Origin: Chloroflexota bacterium | Lineage (GTDB): Bacteria; Chloroflexota; UBA11872; VXOZ01 | Length of the DNA: 7,121 nt | Direction: 5' to 3' | NCBI GenBank assembly: GCA_009839775.1 | Contig: VXOZ01000067.1 | Coordinates: forward strand, 1-7,121 | Translations under genes and position numbers: made by a program | Part shown: positions 6,021 to 7,121 of the stretch, one piece after another | Position numbering within the stretch: the first letter of the stretch is position 1 | How the letters are laid out: each line of letters starts with the position of its first letter | The notes under the pieces: generated by a model | What the model saw: only the letters and a program-made list of their open reading frames with translations | Databases searched by the model: none | What the model was told of the DNA's origin: nothing

Positions 6021-6851
6021 ATGCCGGCCCCTTCTCCCACTCAACACCGAATTCTCAGCGACGACCAAGTCGCCTTTTACCTGCGGCACGGCTACCTGAT
6101 TCTTGAAAACGTGCTGTCGGCGGCAGAACTCGCGGAGCTCCGGGAAGCCACCGACGGCCTGCGCGAAGAACGCGCCCGCATCGCCGGTGACGACAAGATC
6201 GCCGCCATCATGGACTTTGCGTTGCTCGATGACGCCTTCATGCGCGCCGCGCACCATCCGGTAATGCTGGCAGCGGTGACACAACTCATTGGCGCGAACT
6301 TGCGTCTGCAGCACTGCAAGCTCAACTGGAAACCGCCCACCAAAGGCACCGGCGAGGTGGACTGGCACCAGGACTTTCCTTTTCTGCCGCACACCAACTA
6401 CGATCTGCTGGCGTGCATGATCCTGATGGACGATTCTTCACCGCAAAACGGCTGCATGCGGGTGATCCCCGGCAGCCACCTGCGCGGGCCGGTGGACCAC
6501 TTCGCCGCAAATGGCACGTTCGCGCGGCACTGCACTGATCCCGCTGACTACGAAGACGATCTGGCGCGCGGGAACGTGGTTGACCTCATCGCGCCGGCCG
6601 GTTCGATCACGATCCACCACTGCAACATCATCCACTCTTCCTACCCCAACAACAGCGATACGCCCCGGCGCGGACTGATCTACCAGATCGCCGCCGGTGA
6701 CAGCGTTCAACTCGGCGGCCAACTGTACAAGGTCTGGCCGATTTGGCTCCAAGGCGCGGACCCGCTGCGCGCCCGCATGGAGGACGGCACGGTGTATCGG
6801 TTAAGCCGACCCCTCACCAACGTCGGCGGACTGGAACCGAGCGAGCGGTAG
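6021..6851 (+). CDS. Phytanoyl-CoA dioxygenase (PhyH) family protein
   Basis: A 276-residue cytoplasmic non-haem Fe(II)/2-oxoglutarate-dependent oxygenase; members hydroxylate (or in some cases halogenate) diverse substrates. The iron-binding facial triad is visible as H116 and D118 in DWHQDF (114-119) and H205 in NIIHSSYPNNS (202-212). R216 or R217 just after is the expected 2-oxoglutarate carboxylate anchor. Other family marks are FYLRHGYLILENVLS near the N-terminus and NGCMRVIPGSHLRGP between the iron ligands. An acidic residue pairs with the first histidine, as expected for a hydroxylase rather than a halogenase. The length is normal and all key residues are present. ATG 6021 is supported by AAGGA at 6010-6014, six bases upstream. 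The substrate is unknown; the family is very diverse, so phytanoyl-CoA itself should not be assumed. The gene lies 447 bases after the esterase and is probably transcribed separately. Confidence 0.92.
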   Translation: MPAPSPTQHRILSDDQVAFYLRHGYLILENVLSAAELAELREATDGLREERARIAGDDKIAAIMDFALLDDAFMRAAHHPVMLAAVTQLIGANLRLQHCKLNWKPPTKGTGEVDWHQDFPFLPHTNYDLLACMILMDDSSPQNGCMRVIPGSHLRGPVDHFAANGTFARHCTDPADYEDDLARGNVVDLIAPAGSITIHHCNIIHSSYPNNSDTPRRGLIYQIAAGDSVQLGGQLYKVWPIWLQGADPLRARMEDGTVYRLSRPLTNVGGLEPSER

Positions 6852-6859
6852 GGAAATGA

Positions 6860-6988
6860 CCGTCACTCCGGCGAAAGCCGGAGTCCAGAGTTGCTTCACG
6901 ACTGTCTGGAAACGGTCGCACCGCTAGGACTAAGCAAGAAGACGGATTCCGTGCCCCCATGCGGGGCGAGCTTTTGCGGGGATGACGG
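6860..6988. repeat. Element bounded by imperfect inverted repeats, with a GAAA-loop hairpin
   Basis: The left arm 6860-6878 and right arm 6970-6988 are inverted copies of each other, matching at 15 of 19 positions. The left end also forms its own perfect hairpin: ACTCCGGC (6865-6872), loop GAAA, GCCGGAGT (6877-6884), starting 14 bases after the PhyH stop. The hairpin resembles the widespread short intergenic repeats of the form TCCGGCGAAAGCCGGA. No T-run follows, so it is not a standard terminator, though it could stabilise the PhyH mRNA end. The interior shows no gene. Confidence 0.65.
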
Positions 6989-7121
6989 CTAACGGGTTCG
7001 ACTCTTTTGTAGCGCGGGGCTTGTCCCCAATGTTGTCGCATTAACATTCTTGGCAAGGAACATGGCACTCTCATTGCCTTACATTTCCGGTAGCGCAGGT
7101 TTGCATCTCGCCGGGAGTGCG
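6989..7121. other. Non-coding end of window with weak GTAGCGC repeats
   Basis: No gene is seen. GTAGCGC occurs at 7009-7015 and 7090-7096, each followed by a G-rich then TTG-containing stretch. The first copy forms a short GGGG/CCCC hairpin (7016-7019 with 7025-7028). The window ends inside or just after the second copy, so its extent is unknown. Confidence 0.4.

Noticed and set aside
5741..6106. A 121-residue open frame between the esterase and PhyH
   Set aside because: It translates two palindromic repeats and overlaps the PhyH start out of frame. There is no homology-like pattern.

Overview
The window carries five complete genes, all on the + strand. In order they are a DUF1643 protein, a MurE-type Mur ligase, a Tat-exported lipoprotein that binds ABC-transporter solutes, an alpha/beta-hydrolase esterase, and a phytanoyl-CoA-dioxygenase (PhyH) family oxygenase. 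I see no tRNA, rRNA, CRISPR array, transposase or phage gene. The style suggests a free-living or host-associated environmental bacterium, plausibly Chloroflexota. This rests on the GC-rich coding sequence, the Tat-type lipoprotein signal with an acidic linker on the binding protein, the PhyH oxygenase, and intergenic gaps full of short palindromic repeats. The taxon is inference; no marker gene here settles it.

Layout. Bases 1-120 are a C/G-rich low-complexity tract without a single T, probably an assembly-end artefact. Bases 341-835 encode the DUF1643 protein. Bases 1049-2548 encode murE, whose leader holds a palindromic repeat. A 303-base gap with a good sigma-70-like promoter leads to the solute-binding protein at 2852-4225. 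The next gap, 4226-4478, holds a perfect 28-base palindrome, C-rich degenerate tandem units and a 10-bp hairpin, and runs directly into the esterase at 4479-5573. Gap 5574-6020 holds three more copies of the murE-leader repeat family. PhyH lies at 6021-6851, followed by a GAAA-loop hairpin and an inverted-repeat-bounded element.

How the genes fit together. Gaps of 200-450 bases separate every pair, so they look like individually transcribed genes rather than one operon. The last three (substrate capture, ester hydrolysis, 2-oxoglutarate-dependent oxidation) could loosely serve scavenging of organic compounds, but no permease or ATPase is present and the link is only suggestive. The murE stands alone without other dcw cluster genes.

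The most notable structure is not a gene. It is a four-copy palindromic repeat family with a conserved 11-base loop and a stem that changes by compensatory substitutions. One copy carries a 16-base hairpin-forming insertion in its loop. I found no convincing new defence or catalytic system.
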